This document shows positions 34,041 through 46,162 of a stretch of DNA of 64,000 nt, one piece after another. This DNA comes from Zerene cesonia (Eukaryota > Arthropoda > Insecta > Lepidoptera > Pieridae), in the NCBI RefSeq assembly GCF_012273895.1, contig NC_052119.1, positions 3,782,001 to 3,846,000 on the forward strand, in the 5' to 3' direction. Under the pieces are notes generated by a model. It saw only the letters and a program-made list of their open reading frames with translations. It made no database searches and was not told the DNA's origin. The position numbers and the translations under genes are program-made. Each line of letters starts with the position of its first letter. Within the stretch, counting starts at the first letter, position 1.

Positions 34041-34874
34041 CACTAAATACATCTAAACTTCTATAAGAATAAAACCGTGCATTTTTAATTTACCACCACC
34101 ATCACAAGTAATTTATTATTCGCAATGTTCTTAAGGAACTTGAATAAAATATTACAAATTATATTATAAACATATCAAATGACTGTGTAACATTTGCCTG
34201 TCATAAGTGTGTTGGCGTGTTGCACACGGAACTTTTATATTTAACAATTTATAATATAAGCCTTACGGCATTGGGTTTAAGGATTATATTAGTTTCTATT
34301 TTAATGGACCCTTTTTGCTTTGCCTTTTATGGTGACGATAAAAACGGGGTTAGGCGTAAATCTTAAAATGTTTCTGTTGCAATTTTTTAGATATAAAATA
34401 TTTAATTAATATAGATTATATTCGATCGTATTGTTATGTCACATGACCAGGTGGACTCGTCTAGTCAAGTTAATTAGACGAACAAGAAAAAGGAAAGTCA
34501 TATTTATACCTTTTTCCATAAAATTATGTCGAGAAGAAATAACTTATGGTATATTAGCGTATTGGCGTCCTCTGTTTGTATGAAGTACATATATAAAATA
34601 TGTTAAATAATGTTTTATATATGTAATAATATATTGGGCTACCGAAACCACTTCGGTAACACCGAAATTTTGTTATGTGTTATTTAATAATTACTGCAAA
34701 ATTTTACAGTTTTTAGGTAAAATTGTACATATATGTTTGTTATTATTATGAATATAGAAAGGAATATAGAAGGTTACTTAAAAGTTTAAATATTGTCCTT
34801 TTCCTTATCCTTTCTCTCCTCTCCTTTATTTCCCTCGTCCATCCTTACTTCATAATTTTTGAAGTCGGCAATCT
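34041..34874. other. AT-rich spacer
   Basis: No gene. A small 7-bp stem (TACCGAA/TTCGGTA) at 34640-34659 is too short to mean much. Confidence 0.4.
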
Positions 34875-34990
34875 GTTTGTAGAGGCGTGAAGTCTGCAAA
34901 CGATCATTGGCCTTTGCAAATATTCGTGGGCGGTGGTAGCGCTTACCAGCAGGCGACTTTGCCGACGATGGACTGATATTAAAAAAACAC
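34875..34990 (+). mobile_element. Retroposon 3' end
   Basis: GCAAATATTCGTGGGCGGTG then GTAGCGCTTACCAGCAGGCG and ATTAAAAAAACAC belong to the same poly(A)-tailed family as 59709 and, on the minus strand, 35763. An open frame on the minus strand (34786-35001) covers it and is a repeat artefact. Confidence 0.65.
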
Positions 34991-35762
34991 AGATAAAACA
35001 TTACAGATAAAACTCATTATTTCGATTGATTGTAAAGAAAGAAGAAGGAAATAAATTTGTTGTTTTTAAAAATAAACTAAAACAAACCATTAATAATAAA
35101 AAATAATTAATTTACAATTATTTTAATCTATAAACAATTTCCAAAAGTCAGAATACTGTAAGGGGAATATAAATTAATTAAACACATTAATGTAATAATA
35201 TTACTGAATAAGCTATAAAAGTATAAGCTAAGTTATAAAACTCCCTTGAAACGAGCTGTGATACGAAAAAACAATAGAATTTTATTAAAAAATAATTATA
35301 TATTACTTGCAAAACATTTTAAAGTGATTATTAGTGCTGATCATGACGAGTCATCACTTCAAACGATCAAAGTACAGATAAATAACTCTTTCCGTTTAAT
35401 TCGATAATAATGCGTCTGGGTAGTGTTTGTCAATCACCGGTGTTAATAGATGATATTATGAATAGATGAGACGGTTTAATGGTTGATTACTGAGCTACCG
35501 CTAGCAGCATCACTATCATCCTGTTAAAAGAGATCCGTAGGAAAATAAAAATACTAGAAAATACGCTTTAATGATAGAATGAAATGAATTGTTTCACTTG
35601 GGTATATTGAGAAATAATAGGGTTAGGTACATAGGAAAACTCTTGAAATAATTATATTGTCGCCGACAAAAATTAAGTTTAAAGCAGTCAGTTACATACA
35701 AACACACAGGAGCAGCTGTTAAAGGCGTGTTATAAACCTGAAGTTGTTCAGTCACCTTAAAC
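34991..35762. other. AT-rich spacer, no gene seen
   Basis: Nothing recognised in this stretch. Confidence 0.45.
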
Positions 35763-35900
35763 TTTTTTTTTTTTTTTATTTCATAGCGGGCAACTGAGCT
35801 GGTGGTTCGCCTGATGGTAAACGATCACCACCGCCCATGAACATTCGCAAAGGTAGTGCCTCTGTGAATGTGCTGCCCGCTTATAGTGGGTAAGGGAAAG
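35763..35900 (-). mobile_element. Retroposon 3' end, inverted
   Basis: A run of about 15 T (35763-35777) is followed by CATAGCGGGCAACTGAGC, TGGTGGTTCGCCTGATGGTA and CGATCACCACCGCCCATGAA. Read on the minus strand it is the GGGCGGTGGTGATCG..TTACCATCAGGCGA tail plus poly(A). The polarity shows the element points leftward. Sequence up to about 35990 (GGGTAAGGGAAAGGG) may be more of its body. Confidence 0.75.
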
Positions 35901-36478
35901 GGAACGGATTCATGACAGGAAAGAAGGAATGGACTGGGACGGGTGAGGAAAAGGAAATAGACCTAGGAAATAGGAATATAAACTTTGTTATAATTAATGT
36001 AGCAATGAAATTGGGTAGATTTTATATATTAAATTAATATGATAGTATTTTGAAATCTATATGTGAATCATTTTAAATGTTCTTGATAGAATTCTTAAAA
36101 AAAGATAATCATATGATATTTTGGATTTTTTAATCGAAATAATATTTTTTGACCTTTTCATTACTTCAATTTCCTGTTATTACTTAAGCTTTTGATACGT
36201 TGATCAATCAATGGCTTACACATATTCTTATAATACCGAATACGTTGTAATTAACAGGATTAAGTGCGTATATTTTAAGTCTATTTGTCGGAGTATTATT
36301 GACTTAATGTACCTCATCATATTAATAACATACACAGACCAGTAATTATATCGTCTCTAACTCGATAACTTTAAAAGCGGAAGTGAACTCGACTTAACTG
36401 TGAGTGATAGTTAAATATCGTGGCTGAAATAAAAAGTAGTAACTACACAAAAACACTGTTCGTACTAGCTATGAGTAA
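35901..36478. other. Spacer, no gene seen
   Basis: A purine-rich stretch at 35884-35985 may belong to the preceding retroposon. The rest is A/T-rich and featureless. Confidence 0.4.
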
Positions 36479-36663
36479 TCTCCTCTACTAATATAATAAA
36501 GTTTGCAGGAATCTATGGATGTTTGTTACTCTTTCACGCAGAAACCTCTATTGGGAAATGGGATCTGTATGAAGTTTGGTACAGAGATAGATTATCGTTT
36601 GTATTAACACATAGGATATATTTTAGCCAAGTACCACGCGAGTGAAGCCGTAGTTTCTCATAG
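36479..36663 (+). mobile_element. Diverged Helitron
   Basis: TCCTCTACTAATATAATAAA, GTTTGTTACTCTTTCACGCA, TATGAAGTTTGGTACAGAGA and ACACATAGGATATATTTTAG keep the block order of the main family. The 3' part (CCACGCGAGTGAAGCCGTAG) has a degraded hairpin and ends near TCATAG. It is an older copy or a sister family. Confidence 0.6.
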
Positions 36664-36753
36664 CTGTTTATAAAAAAGGATGCATATGACGTCTTTGCAA
36701 TGCGACGAAAATTATTTCTTATCTTTTAAGCATCTTTAGTAGGTATATATCAT

Positions 36754-36957
36754 TCTTACTAATATTATAAATGTAAAAGTATGTTTGTTTCTTTTTTCCT
36801 TTTTTCGTGGTATAAGGGAGTGATTTTAAGGAATGATTTTTGTGACTGTAGATAGGTAAAAAGTTCAACAGTGACATAGGCTACTCTTTCCCGCGGAGAA
36901 ACATTAACCTTCAGAATTTCCGTTGGATACACGAGCGGGCTGCAAGCAGAAAGCTAG
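36754..36957 (+). mobile_element. Second-family Helitron
   Basis: Begins TTCTTACTAATATTATAAAT, continues GTGACATAGGCTACTC and CCCGCGGAGAAAC, and ends GCGGGCTGCAAGCAGAAAGC, TAG, T. The 5' block is shared with the main family, whereas the 3' end matches the GGCGGAAAGCTAG class at 33838. CTAG is followed by T as expected. Confidence 0.7.
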
Positions 36958-39900
36958 TATATAATACAGGTGACGTATGTATGTAGTATGTTAATTTATC
37001 ATAGATATACGCTGATTTTCTAGTGTCTGAATGCCATAAAAACTCAATATTATTTTCATAAACTGCACTCAAAGTTCTAACTCACAAGTAAGCTATCTTA
37101 CTGCCTATGCATTTAGTAGAATATACCCATATTGAATAAGGATTTATTTCTGAATTAAATATACAATAAATCCACAAACTTAAATCGGTACTCAAAGAAC
37201 TTAATTTGCATAAAATGTACCTTACTTTTCACGACTACGCAAAAGAATTTTACACAATCGAAAAAATATTGAACATCGCTAATGTTCGAGACATGGTAGG
37301 AATACTTTTTTATTGCGTCGGGTAAATGTTTGACCACTTGTTTTCGTGTTAAGGAATTTTAAAACGCTGTTAATGTTTTTGACACTAACATTGTTCTAGG
37401 TTTTGTGTGCGAATTCTCTGTATGTTGCTCTGATGTTTAGCAGAGATTTTGTTAACGAGTATTGTTTGAATAATGAAGTATTCGCGTACAAAATGTTTAT
37501 AGAATTCTACTGATTTTTGTGGGCATAACAACCTTAGTTCTGTTGGTGGAATGACAGTATTCTCAAAATTACTAACGTCAATCCTTCTAAACGAATAAAA
37601 GGCCTATTGTCCGCTGCGAACGGACAAAAACGCTAGAGATTTTATGTGATTGTGATTTAATACCTTTGCGGACTATGCTACTTTAGTATACTTACATGAC
37701 ATAGTTATAAAGGTGATTTTTAATCGTAAATCGTAATGTATCGACATTTTTTTTTATTACCGTTGAGTTTAAAAGCAATAATAATAGATATTTAATTTTA
37801 CCCTTATCATAATTACTTAAACAGAAACTGTTTGTTACAAAATAGATATGTTATTTGTGTTTATTTGAATGAAATTAATTGAAAACTTATATAGCTAATA
37901 GCCACAATTAATACTCACTGTTAAATTCTCTCTGTTAAACTTGTCTTTAATTTGTTCTAAAGACGTTTATTTCCCAATCCCATATACAAATTTCAGCATA
38001 ATCGCAATTGTCTTCTAATGTAGAAACACAGCTAATTACATATGTTAAATAACGCCAAAATGGAAAACTGCGCTTCATTTTCATAATACATTGAAGTTAT
38101 TACTGAACCAGATTTGTTAGTTTTTGTGCGTATCGTATTTAATTAATTGGTTTACATTCGTGAATTAGTTAAAGAGATACGCTCGATTACCAACTGTGAC
38201 GTGCCATTAGTTAGGTTGGTAATATGTCAAAGATTATGTTAGGACGCGGATGTGATAGTTTTTTAAATTTTTGCACCTCATCTAACACGTCTTATATGCC
38301 ATCTCTTTTTTTAATTGTCCGTTATGTTTGGTTATATTTAATCTAAACTGTCTGTTTTAAATAACACAGTTTCATAGTTGTAAATGTGACTGGATACCTA
38401 TATTGTTTTATTAAAATGTTTTAATCGATGTGTCTCATATCTACATAAATAATCGAAAGAATATGAATGAAGAAATCTATTAGGAAAAGTAATCAGAGCA
38501 TTTTGCAAAAATAATATTAAAAGTAGGTATTTACCATTACATAACCTTTTGTACATTGTTTGTTGACGACATGCTCAAGAAAGAAATAGAAAATTGAAAT
38601 GAATTGAGATGTAATGCAATAAAAAATTACCTTTAAGCCTGCTTTGAAAAGTGCTGCAAGAAATAGGAGAATACTTTTCTATTTAATGAAAAAAAAATGA
38701 GAAATTAAATCACGTTGTTCTCATTTCTGTGCAATACTTATTATTGTATCTTCATAAGAGGAACAAAAAATGAAAAACATTACCGTGGCATGTATAATCT
38801 GTGCCGGGCAGCGGGGCGCAGAGTGTAAGTTTTAGCAAAAAGACAGTTAGGCAGTCGAGCGCATCGGGTATTGTCAGTAATTCGATGGATTCATTCACGC
38901 GTTTCCTACGTTTGTCCCTATTATTCAATAAGAGGACTTGATATTCCACGCATGACATATTAACATCTCTGCAAACATGCTCTTTGCATTTAAAGAACTT
39001 ATTCTGTTGCAGCAATACATCGCACGCATTAAGTCACGTAAAGCCGGGAACAGCTGTACAGTAAATACTATTCCCATATAATACCTATGTATTGTCAAGA
39101 TAATATAATACGTTTCTCATATTAAAATGAATGCGACATTATTGCTTGTAACAATATGCATATATTACATAAAAGAAATGAAATTTATTTGCATCTGCAT
39201 ATTTTATGTAAACGAATAGTCATATTAATTATAATGGCATGCAATATTAAAACCGAGGAATTATATTTTTTAATTAAAACTGTGAATTTAACTTGCGTCT
39301 AATAAAAACACCGTAAAATGGACGTGCACATGAATTGGAAGTAGCGACAGTGGATTTTTTATAAGATAAATAACCCTATAACAAAATAAATCTCATTATC
39401 AGGTCGTATCGTATTTCTGTTTTTACGGGCACTAACTCGAAATTCATTAAAATCAATTTACATTAGTCACCAAATGCGTGGGGCATAACGATGCGTTTCT
39501 TGCGCTGGAAAAAGTAACTCGTGCTCCCCAAAACGATCTGCCCCAATCTCACGCTGCGAAGTGTTTTATGGCTGCCATGAGCTGAATACGACCCAGTAGC
39601 TCCGGTCATCAACACTTAAATCTCGAATTGATTAAACAATCACGAAATACATCTCTCGTCACCCCCACTGCGACGGTCAGGGCGGTCGTTTTTCGCCGTT
39701 TCGCATAAATCCGGGCCGATTTATTTCGCCGACTATCTTTTATTTGACCGACAATTAATTTAAGATATCCGTCGCGACGAAATCATTCGTCCGTGACAGA
39801 TCCTATACCAATTATATTTTTTCGCTGACGTATAGCAGAGTTGGTTTGCGATCGCGGTAGATAAGAGTTCCACTAATTTCGTCGTGGTTAAAGTTTGTTT

Positions 39901-40784
39901 TTGAGTGAGTTTCGATATCGCAACGACATAAAGTGGCAAGGATTGTTTACAAAAAGCGAATCGATAGGTTTTTGTGGCGCTTCGATGGGGACCACACAAG
40001 TTGGGACATCTATTAGTTCTCAGACAACAATATTGGACAGGGACATTAGTTAGACCAACCTATTGCACATACATTCATACACCCGTCTAATTTATGTAGA
40101 CATTTGTGACAGTTCGTAGCTGCATTAGCTTTATTGTGCCTGAATGGACATAATATTTCAATATATTATTAAAACACTTGTGACCTACAAGTTGGACATC
40201 GACTTAATTGTAACTTTATTTTAATATATATGTTATTAATGACCTATTCCTTTTAAAGCGTCTGCTCAACTAAACTCTAAAAATATATTTTAATAAATTG
40301 CTTTATTTATAATTTGCCGTAGAAGAAAATGTACTGTGTGAACTAGTTATTCATTACTAATTTGTACCTTTCATTAATTTAATCATATGTTATAAATGAA
40401 ACGAAAATAATTTACGAGTATATACAGAGTAAAGCAATACTTTTTTTAACCCAAGTAGGTATAAAAGGATTTCGAATAGTTTCTTAATTCAAATTTAAAT
40501 GAGCTTTAAGCGTTTATTTAAAATATATGCGATATTAATTTGAAACGTAAAATTCATATCCATACGAGATAAATGTATTTTGAAATATAAATTTTCATTT
40601 GACTTTAATAATAAATGAGAAAATATGAATCGATGGATGAATCTCGTTGCTTCACGTTAATTGGTTACATTTTTAAAAAATATATCTAGATTTTGATGAT
40701 AACAGATATGTTATCTGATAAGATATAGTTGTGAATGAATAATATGTGTATTTCCTCAAGTTTAACCAAATTATGAAGTGTGAG
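36958..40784. other. Long spacer containing a CpG-rich unique block
   Basis: About 3.8 kb without a supported gene. Most is A/T-rich. The part at 39470-39990 is distinct and listed separately. Open frames on the minus strand at 37155-37337, 38752-39015 and 39760-39999 show no recognisable domain. Confidence 0.4.
39470..39990. promoter_or_regulatory. CpG-rich unique block, candidate enhancer
   Basis: In contrast to its surroundings this block keeps many CpG (GTCGTTTTTCGCCGTTTCGC, GATATCCGTCGCGACGAAAT, TTGCGATCGCGGTAGATAAG). It contains factor-like words such as TTTTATGG and CATAAATC (Cad/Abd-B-like) and GTGGTT (Runt-like). No repeat family or open frame explains it. Retained CpG and word variety fit a constrained non-coding element, but conservation cannot be tested from one sequence. 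Confidence 0.3.
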
Positions 40785-40985
40785 TGTCGAGCACGCTTCG
40801 GCACGAATTGGTACAACTCACACCGGGGGGGTTACTACACCCCCCACAAAAGATCAATGTGAATAAGTAGCTTGCTCGTTGCAGGTGGGGGGAGCCGGAG
40901 GCCCAACGCGGACAATATATTTGCAGCGCCCTACCTCTGCATATATTCATGGGTGGTGGTGATGGCTATTACATGAAAAAAAAAC
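40785..40985 (+). mobile_element. Retroposon 3' end with poly(A)
   Basis: GGCACGAATTGGTACAACTC, CACCGGGGGGGTTACTACAC, then TAGCTTGCTCGTTGCAGG, CCTACCTCTGCATATATTCA, TGGGTGGTGGTGATGGC and a run of nine A. This is a longer copy of the family that ends in GGTGGTGATCGCTTACCATC; the CTTACCATCAGG block itself is lost. No coding sequence remains. Confidence 0.65.
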
Positions 40986-42344
40986 AAAGTTCATACAGTT
41001 TTCTAACAAAATTGTCATATATTTCTCATACGCACGAAGCTCAGAGTTCAAAACAAATATTTATGATACTTTGATACAAAAAGTGAAATAAATTAATGTC
41101 AATGAGTAATATTATAAAAGAGAGCAATAAAAGTTCCCTACATCAAAAACTTATCGCAATATCTACGGGCATTTGCAACAACTACCATTAAATTTCATCC
41201 TATAGTTTTTTAAGACAGCGTCAGTCGTTTAGCGACAAACCAAGTCATATTTCATAACTTTTTGCAAAAATTTATTCACAAAAACCGTTTAGGATAATAG
41301 CACTTATTGCTTAGTGATAAGGGATATATCTTCTGCGCAATTTAATATATACCTTTGTTCGTCCTAATAAGATTCCGGAGTGATCAATCATTTGTCACAG
41401 TTCAACGATAATCATGATTTGTGTGTCTGTTTGTGTGTAAAAACATTGTCAGATGAATGAAAGGAAAATTTCGATGCGTATACTTTGGGCTGCATTAATA
41501 AAATGACCGTCTGTTACTCAATGTTCGGTAGATCTAAAGAGAAAACAGAGGTCACGTCTAATTCTTAATGGAATGGAAATAAGGTATTATAGTGAGTCCG
41601 GTAAACACAATTCATCTGAAAGGCATATCCCTAACGGAAAATCTTGCTTTAATATCAAATTTGAGGATTCATTGTATACATTTACATTAAAACCTAAATT
41701 ATAAAAAAACACTGACGTTAAACGAAGTAGGCTCACGATTTTTTATTGGTTTCACGACGATGTTCATTTATACGAGTGTATAATATTAAAAATGCATATT
41801 ATAAATAAATACAATATTGCAATCAATACAACATGTGTGCACACAAGCTCTGCGCAAGGCTTCTTGCTTTCAACGTAATTTACCTTCAATGATGTTTTCA
41901 TTAAAGTAATGGCCGGCGCAACCTACTCCGATGCATTGGTGTCTTCTGTATTAAGGCGTCACAGACCCAAAATGAATCATAACAGATGTCAGAAAATTGA
42001 TTTATATCGGGCACACGATTTTTTCTCACTCCAGCCCTGATCAGCTTTATACAGGCGGGATAAATCATCCGCCTCATTAAGATATTGTTCGGAGAGCTTA
42101 TGTTATAATCGTGTAAAAATAGAGGAGATTCAAGAACAATAGATAGTTTTTACACTTTCCGAGAACATCCTTTTGATGTGATTTAATGTGACGATATTTA
42201 CCCAACGGATGCGCTTAATGAGTTTAATTGTCTTGTATTTATTTATTTAATTATAAGTGAGGAGGTTATTTGATTGATTTATATTTATTGATGGGGTAGA
42301 AGCTAAAGCTCAAATGCTTGTCACTGGCACAATTAGTAAGCAGC
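40986..42344. other. Spacer, no gene seen
   Basis: A/T-rich sequence with no recognised gene or repeat. Confidence 0.45.
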
Positions 42345-42354
42345 AAGCTAGAAG
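42345..42354 (+). repeat. Target-site duplication, left copy
   Basis: AAGCTAGAAG occurs here and again at 42562-42571, exactly bounding the SINE. A perfect direct repeat at both ends of a retroposon is the mark of target-primed insertion. Confidence 0.85.
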
Positions 42355-42561
42355 ACCGCCTCCTTGGTACAGTGGTAAACGCGTGAGCGTAGAACCGAGG
42401 GGTCCTGGGTTCGATCCCCGGTGGGGACAATAAAAAAAAAAATGTCTCGGTCTGGCAGGACACAGAAGACTGATCACCTACTTGTCCCAAAAGAAAATAG
42501 ATCAGTGAAACAGATGTATATCATCTGCCCCATACCCCAGTAGGGGACACGGGACTTCACT
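42355..42561 (+). mobile_element. tRNA-derived SINE, full length
   Basis: The head resembles a tRNA gene with internal RNA polymerase III promoter boxes: A box TGGTACAGTGG (42365-42375) and B box GGTTCGATCCC (42408-42418). After GGTGGGGACAATAAAAA comes the tRNA-unrelated body (TCTCGGTCTGGCAGGACACA, GACTGATCACCTACTTGTCC, CAGATGTATATCATCTGCCC) ending GGGGACACGGGACTT. It is bounded by a perfect 10-bp target duplication, so it inserted relatively recently. It needs the enzymes of a partner LINE to move. It is not a functional tRNA gene because a cloverleaf cannot be completed. A decayed copy lies at 55380 on the minus strand. Confidence 0.9.
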
Positions 42562-42571
42562 AAGCTAGAAG
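42562..42571 (+). repeat. Target-site duplication, right copy
   Basis: Second copy of AAGCTAGAAG, directly after the SINE end. Confidence 0.85.
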
Positions 42572-45500
42572 TCAGAAGATTTTTCAGGGTTGCCGTACGC
42601 AGAACATGTTATTGCTTTTCTTATATTCTGTGGGGTACCGACTGAGATAAATGTAACCCTATGTGTTGGAATTCTAAGTGGACCATACACAATCTAGATT
42701 CCAGTATAAAGTCTTAAGATATTCATGCTTACAGCTATTGCAAATTCTTTAACTTTACCATCTCGTAGCTGTCAAGTGGTATGACTTATTTTGTTTTAGT
42801 ATTACCATGTATAAATTGATACAAAAAGGAAAACTAAAAAATGCATATACTTCATAATATTTTCTTTTCAATAGCCATACCATTAGATTTTAGTTACCGT
42901 TTACCTTTTACTTTTATGTACATACAGAATTTTTACATCATGTTGTATTTAAAAATTTAGTAAAATATGTAAATATGTTCCCGGTTCGTAAATTGCAGTA
43001 TAACACCACCGCTGTTCGGACGCATTTCGACGATTTTGTTTCGAAACCGACTCTCGTCAAAAGTGCACTTGATTCAGAAATGGGATTTAAAAAGAACCTT
43101 GCAACAAGTGCATACAACTTTGCTCCGATTTCCGGAATCAGTTAAAAATTCCTTGTTTACCATCCATTGCGGTATAGCTGCAGAATGGGAGTGCTTTTGT
43201 TCGAACAAACACGGCAATGTCTAGTGTTCCGATGCTGAAGACTTAATATTTGAGCTATTCATAATTTATAGGTAGGGAAGCTCTCCGCAGGACACAAAAG
43301 CTTCTATTGAAATAACAAGAGCATTCAGGTAGGGCGACCACAAAATATAATTTTAATGTTTTTGCTATTTTTTTTTTGTGCATCCTACTCTATTGAAAAT
43401 CTTTTAGTTTCATTTGTTTTAAATTATGTTATTTTTGCTTCGACTTAATAATATCCCAACACACAAACAGTAACAGTGATTAATTTAAATCAGATATAAT
43501 ACTTAGTTCAGACTACACTCCTAATTAATATATTTTCCTTAGGCTGTTGAACCTATAAATAATGTTTGATCGCAAACAGACCAAACAATAGATTTGCGAT
43601 AATGTTTTATAAGAATCATAGCAAATAAATGTTGTAGTCCTCCTACATATTAAAATATACACCACGTAGGGTCAGAGGGCGGATCGGTAGCTGAGATGAT
43701 TCGATATGATATCGCGCGGAGCAAAGGTGCTGCATTGTCTCATATACAGGGCTGAACCCCGCTGGCTCGCCCATTTTTACATAAACATGTGTTTCTATTG
43801 TCCTTGTAAATAAACGAACGACTACAACAGCCGCAGATAACGCGAGAAATGCGGCTGGTATGCGAGATAGTGGCGCACCATCTAATTACGATCGATTTTA
43901 CTGGTCAGTAAGATGTAAGGATTGCTGCATTTTCTATTGTTATGTGATTTTATCGGTTCACTTACATTGATAGACTTATGTTATTGAATTACAAGCCTCC
44001 AGCACGTTCTGTTTAATTAGTCGTAAAAGAAATTTGTGTTTAATAATAACAATAGAACTTATTGCACTGAAATAGCACAGAAGATGTAAAAACGTTTAAG
44101 GCATGTAAACTCAATTTTTGCTACTGACCTACTTTATAAGCCCTAGTAGGTACCTAAAAGATAAATTGATAATGCATTCACAAAATCGAAAAAGAAAAAT
44201 AATCGAGTTCTAATAATTGTGTACAATTTGGTCACTATATCCGATTAAAACCTTTTTCCGTGAAGATTATATTTCTACACAATGTCAATGGTTCTGAATA
44301 AACTATAATGAAAGCGTACCTATTGTCCAAACAGAAATATTCGCCACAAAAATCATATCGGGTGAATCGGAAATTCGAAAAGGCATGCGTTCCATCAAAA
44401 ATAAATTATTTATCGGATCGAATCGATTCACGTATTAAATCGATTTTGATCATCAATCATAACCCTCATGCCGGGGCGACGTTATCAAACCGAATCGCTG
44501 AAGAATCGAGTCCAATAGCTTTAAATTTCTTGCCCTTTCCGACAACAATTAGCTATTGTTTATTGTATTGCGACGAAATGTGGTGAATTAGTTGCGTGGC
44601 ATTGCAAAAAAGCGGATTTTATTCGATTCCCGAATCGATTTATTTAGAGTTGAGTAAATAAATACATGTTTACCGTAATGTAACGAGCAGTAACAATTGA
44701 TGGTCGTCTTTATAGAACCGCCCGTTTTTACATTTCTGCAAGACTACGTGCGTTTATTTGATGCCTCTTCGCTTTGTTACGAGCTTGCGAACCACAAAAC
44801 CGTATCCAGTTCACTATTATTCTGAATTTTTATTGCTAATTACGATGAGCAAGATTTTCCTCGTTTAAATGCACTGAGCTTGCATGTATAATAAAATTTT
44901 TAATAAGGAAACTTTAATTGAATTTTTCATTACTATTTACGTATTAAATATTTTAATAAAAATGGTTACATTAATTGATTAATTGTAATTTTTTTTTTTT
45001 CAAACTGAATGAAAATATGACGATAAAAATTATCTGCAGTAGTATGCTCAGAACCTTATGAAAAGAAACTTTTAAATAATGTGACTGAATTTACAACATT
45101 TATTTTCTTATAACCGGCAATAGAATAACAATGGCATAATTACAATTGACATAAATGTATTAATATCGTAACTGAATAACTCATTTTAAAAAAAGTGTCG
45201 CGTCGGGTACTTGACAGATTTTTATGAAATTTTGTCGAGTAGATGACCCTGGATCGACATCTATTTTTCATAAAATGATAACAGTAAGGCAAAACAACGT
45301 TTCCCGGTTCGGTTAGTAACAGCAATTCATATATAGATATCATCTCTCGTATAATAACAGTGATCAATACAAAGCTTACAAATATATAGATGGGTACAAA
45401 CATGTACGCAATAAGACAGCGAATTTCACGGCACTATGTGCGAAAAACAAATTTCTAGCACATCAACCCTTTTCAATAGCCAGAGGGTTATAAATAAACT

Positions 45501-45943
45501 AATATATATTCTGCCTGTCACATTAAGCAGTATAATAAACCGAAAAATATTCCCACTGTGGCCGCCGACACAAACGATGCGAGCCCCGTTTGACGCGAGA
45601 TTCTGCTTACCAATTTTCTATACAAATGCAGGTGATCGTTACAGAAAAACATTTTTTTGTAATTAAAACATAGAAAGGACAATGAGATTGATAAGCAATA
45701 TGCTTTAAACAAACAGATATAAAAAAACGCATTCGAAGGGGCATTATTATTATAAACCTGATTTATAACATTTACTGTATTTGGACAGTAATTGGTATGT
45801 AAAGTACCATTTCTTACCATATATAAGCGGTATATTACAATCATTTATTGGTATAAGTGCGTTTCATACTAGATAATAAAAGTCAGGAAGTTAATAAATC
45901 ATAGCATGCTGTTATATTATCAAATAATAACTTAATAATCCTA
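42572..45943. other. Spacer with one possible SINE remnant and a candidate enhancer
   Basis: No supported gene. The stretch at 43676-43830 is listed separately. The unique, CpG-containing block at about 44308-44780 is unusual: it repeats ATCGATT-like words (TCGAATCGATTCACG, TTAAATCGATTTTG) and has Sox-like words in CAATTAGCTATTGTTTATTG. A 92-codon frame starting with ATG at 44308 covers part of it but shows no protein features. Confidence 0.35.
43676..43830 (+). repeat. Possible SINE-like dispersed repeat
   Basis: GGGCGGATCGGTAGCTGAGA, AGCAAAGGTGCTGCATTGTC, GGGCTGAACCCCGCTGGCTC and ATAAACATGTGTTTCTATTG, TCCTTGTAAATAAACGAACG form a CG-richer module inside A/T-rich DNA. GGGCTGAACCCC may be a decayed B box. 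No flanking duplication is visible. Confidence 0.35.
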
Positions 45944-46162
45944 TCCTACTAATCCTACTAATCTACTAATATTATAAATGCGAAATTTTGTAAGGATGTG
46001 TGTGTGTGTTTGTTGCTCTTTCACGCAAAAACCAATAAACCGATTGCAATTAAATTTGGTACGGAGACAGTTGGACAACTGGAATAACATATAGGCAACT
46101 TTTTATCCCGATATTCCCACGGGATACGGACTTACGCGGGTGAAACCGTGGGACACAGCTAG
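45944..46162 (+). mobile_element. Helitron with reiterated 5' terminus
   Basis: Starts TCCTACTAATCCTACTAATC, TACTAATATTATAAATGCG: the terminal TCCTACTAAT occurs two and a half times in a row. It ends ACGCGGGTGAAACCGTGGGA, CACAGCTAG, T. The stem has one changed pair (CGCGG/CCGTG). Its (GT)n tract is GTGTGTGTGTGTTTGTTG. Confidence 0.88.

Noticed and set aside
34640..34659. Small hairpin TACCGAA/TTCGGTA
   Set aside because: Seven base pairs are common by chance; no terminator-like or structural context in a nuclear genome.
42365..42430. tRNA gene
   Set aside because: A and B boxes are present but the sequence is the head of a SINE with a body and target duplication; a cloverleaf is not complete.
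44308..44586. 92-codon frame with ATG start
   Set aside because: No recognisable domain, no splice context, and the block is better explained as repeated AATCGAT words.
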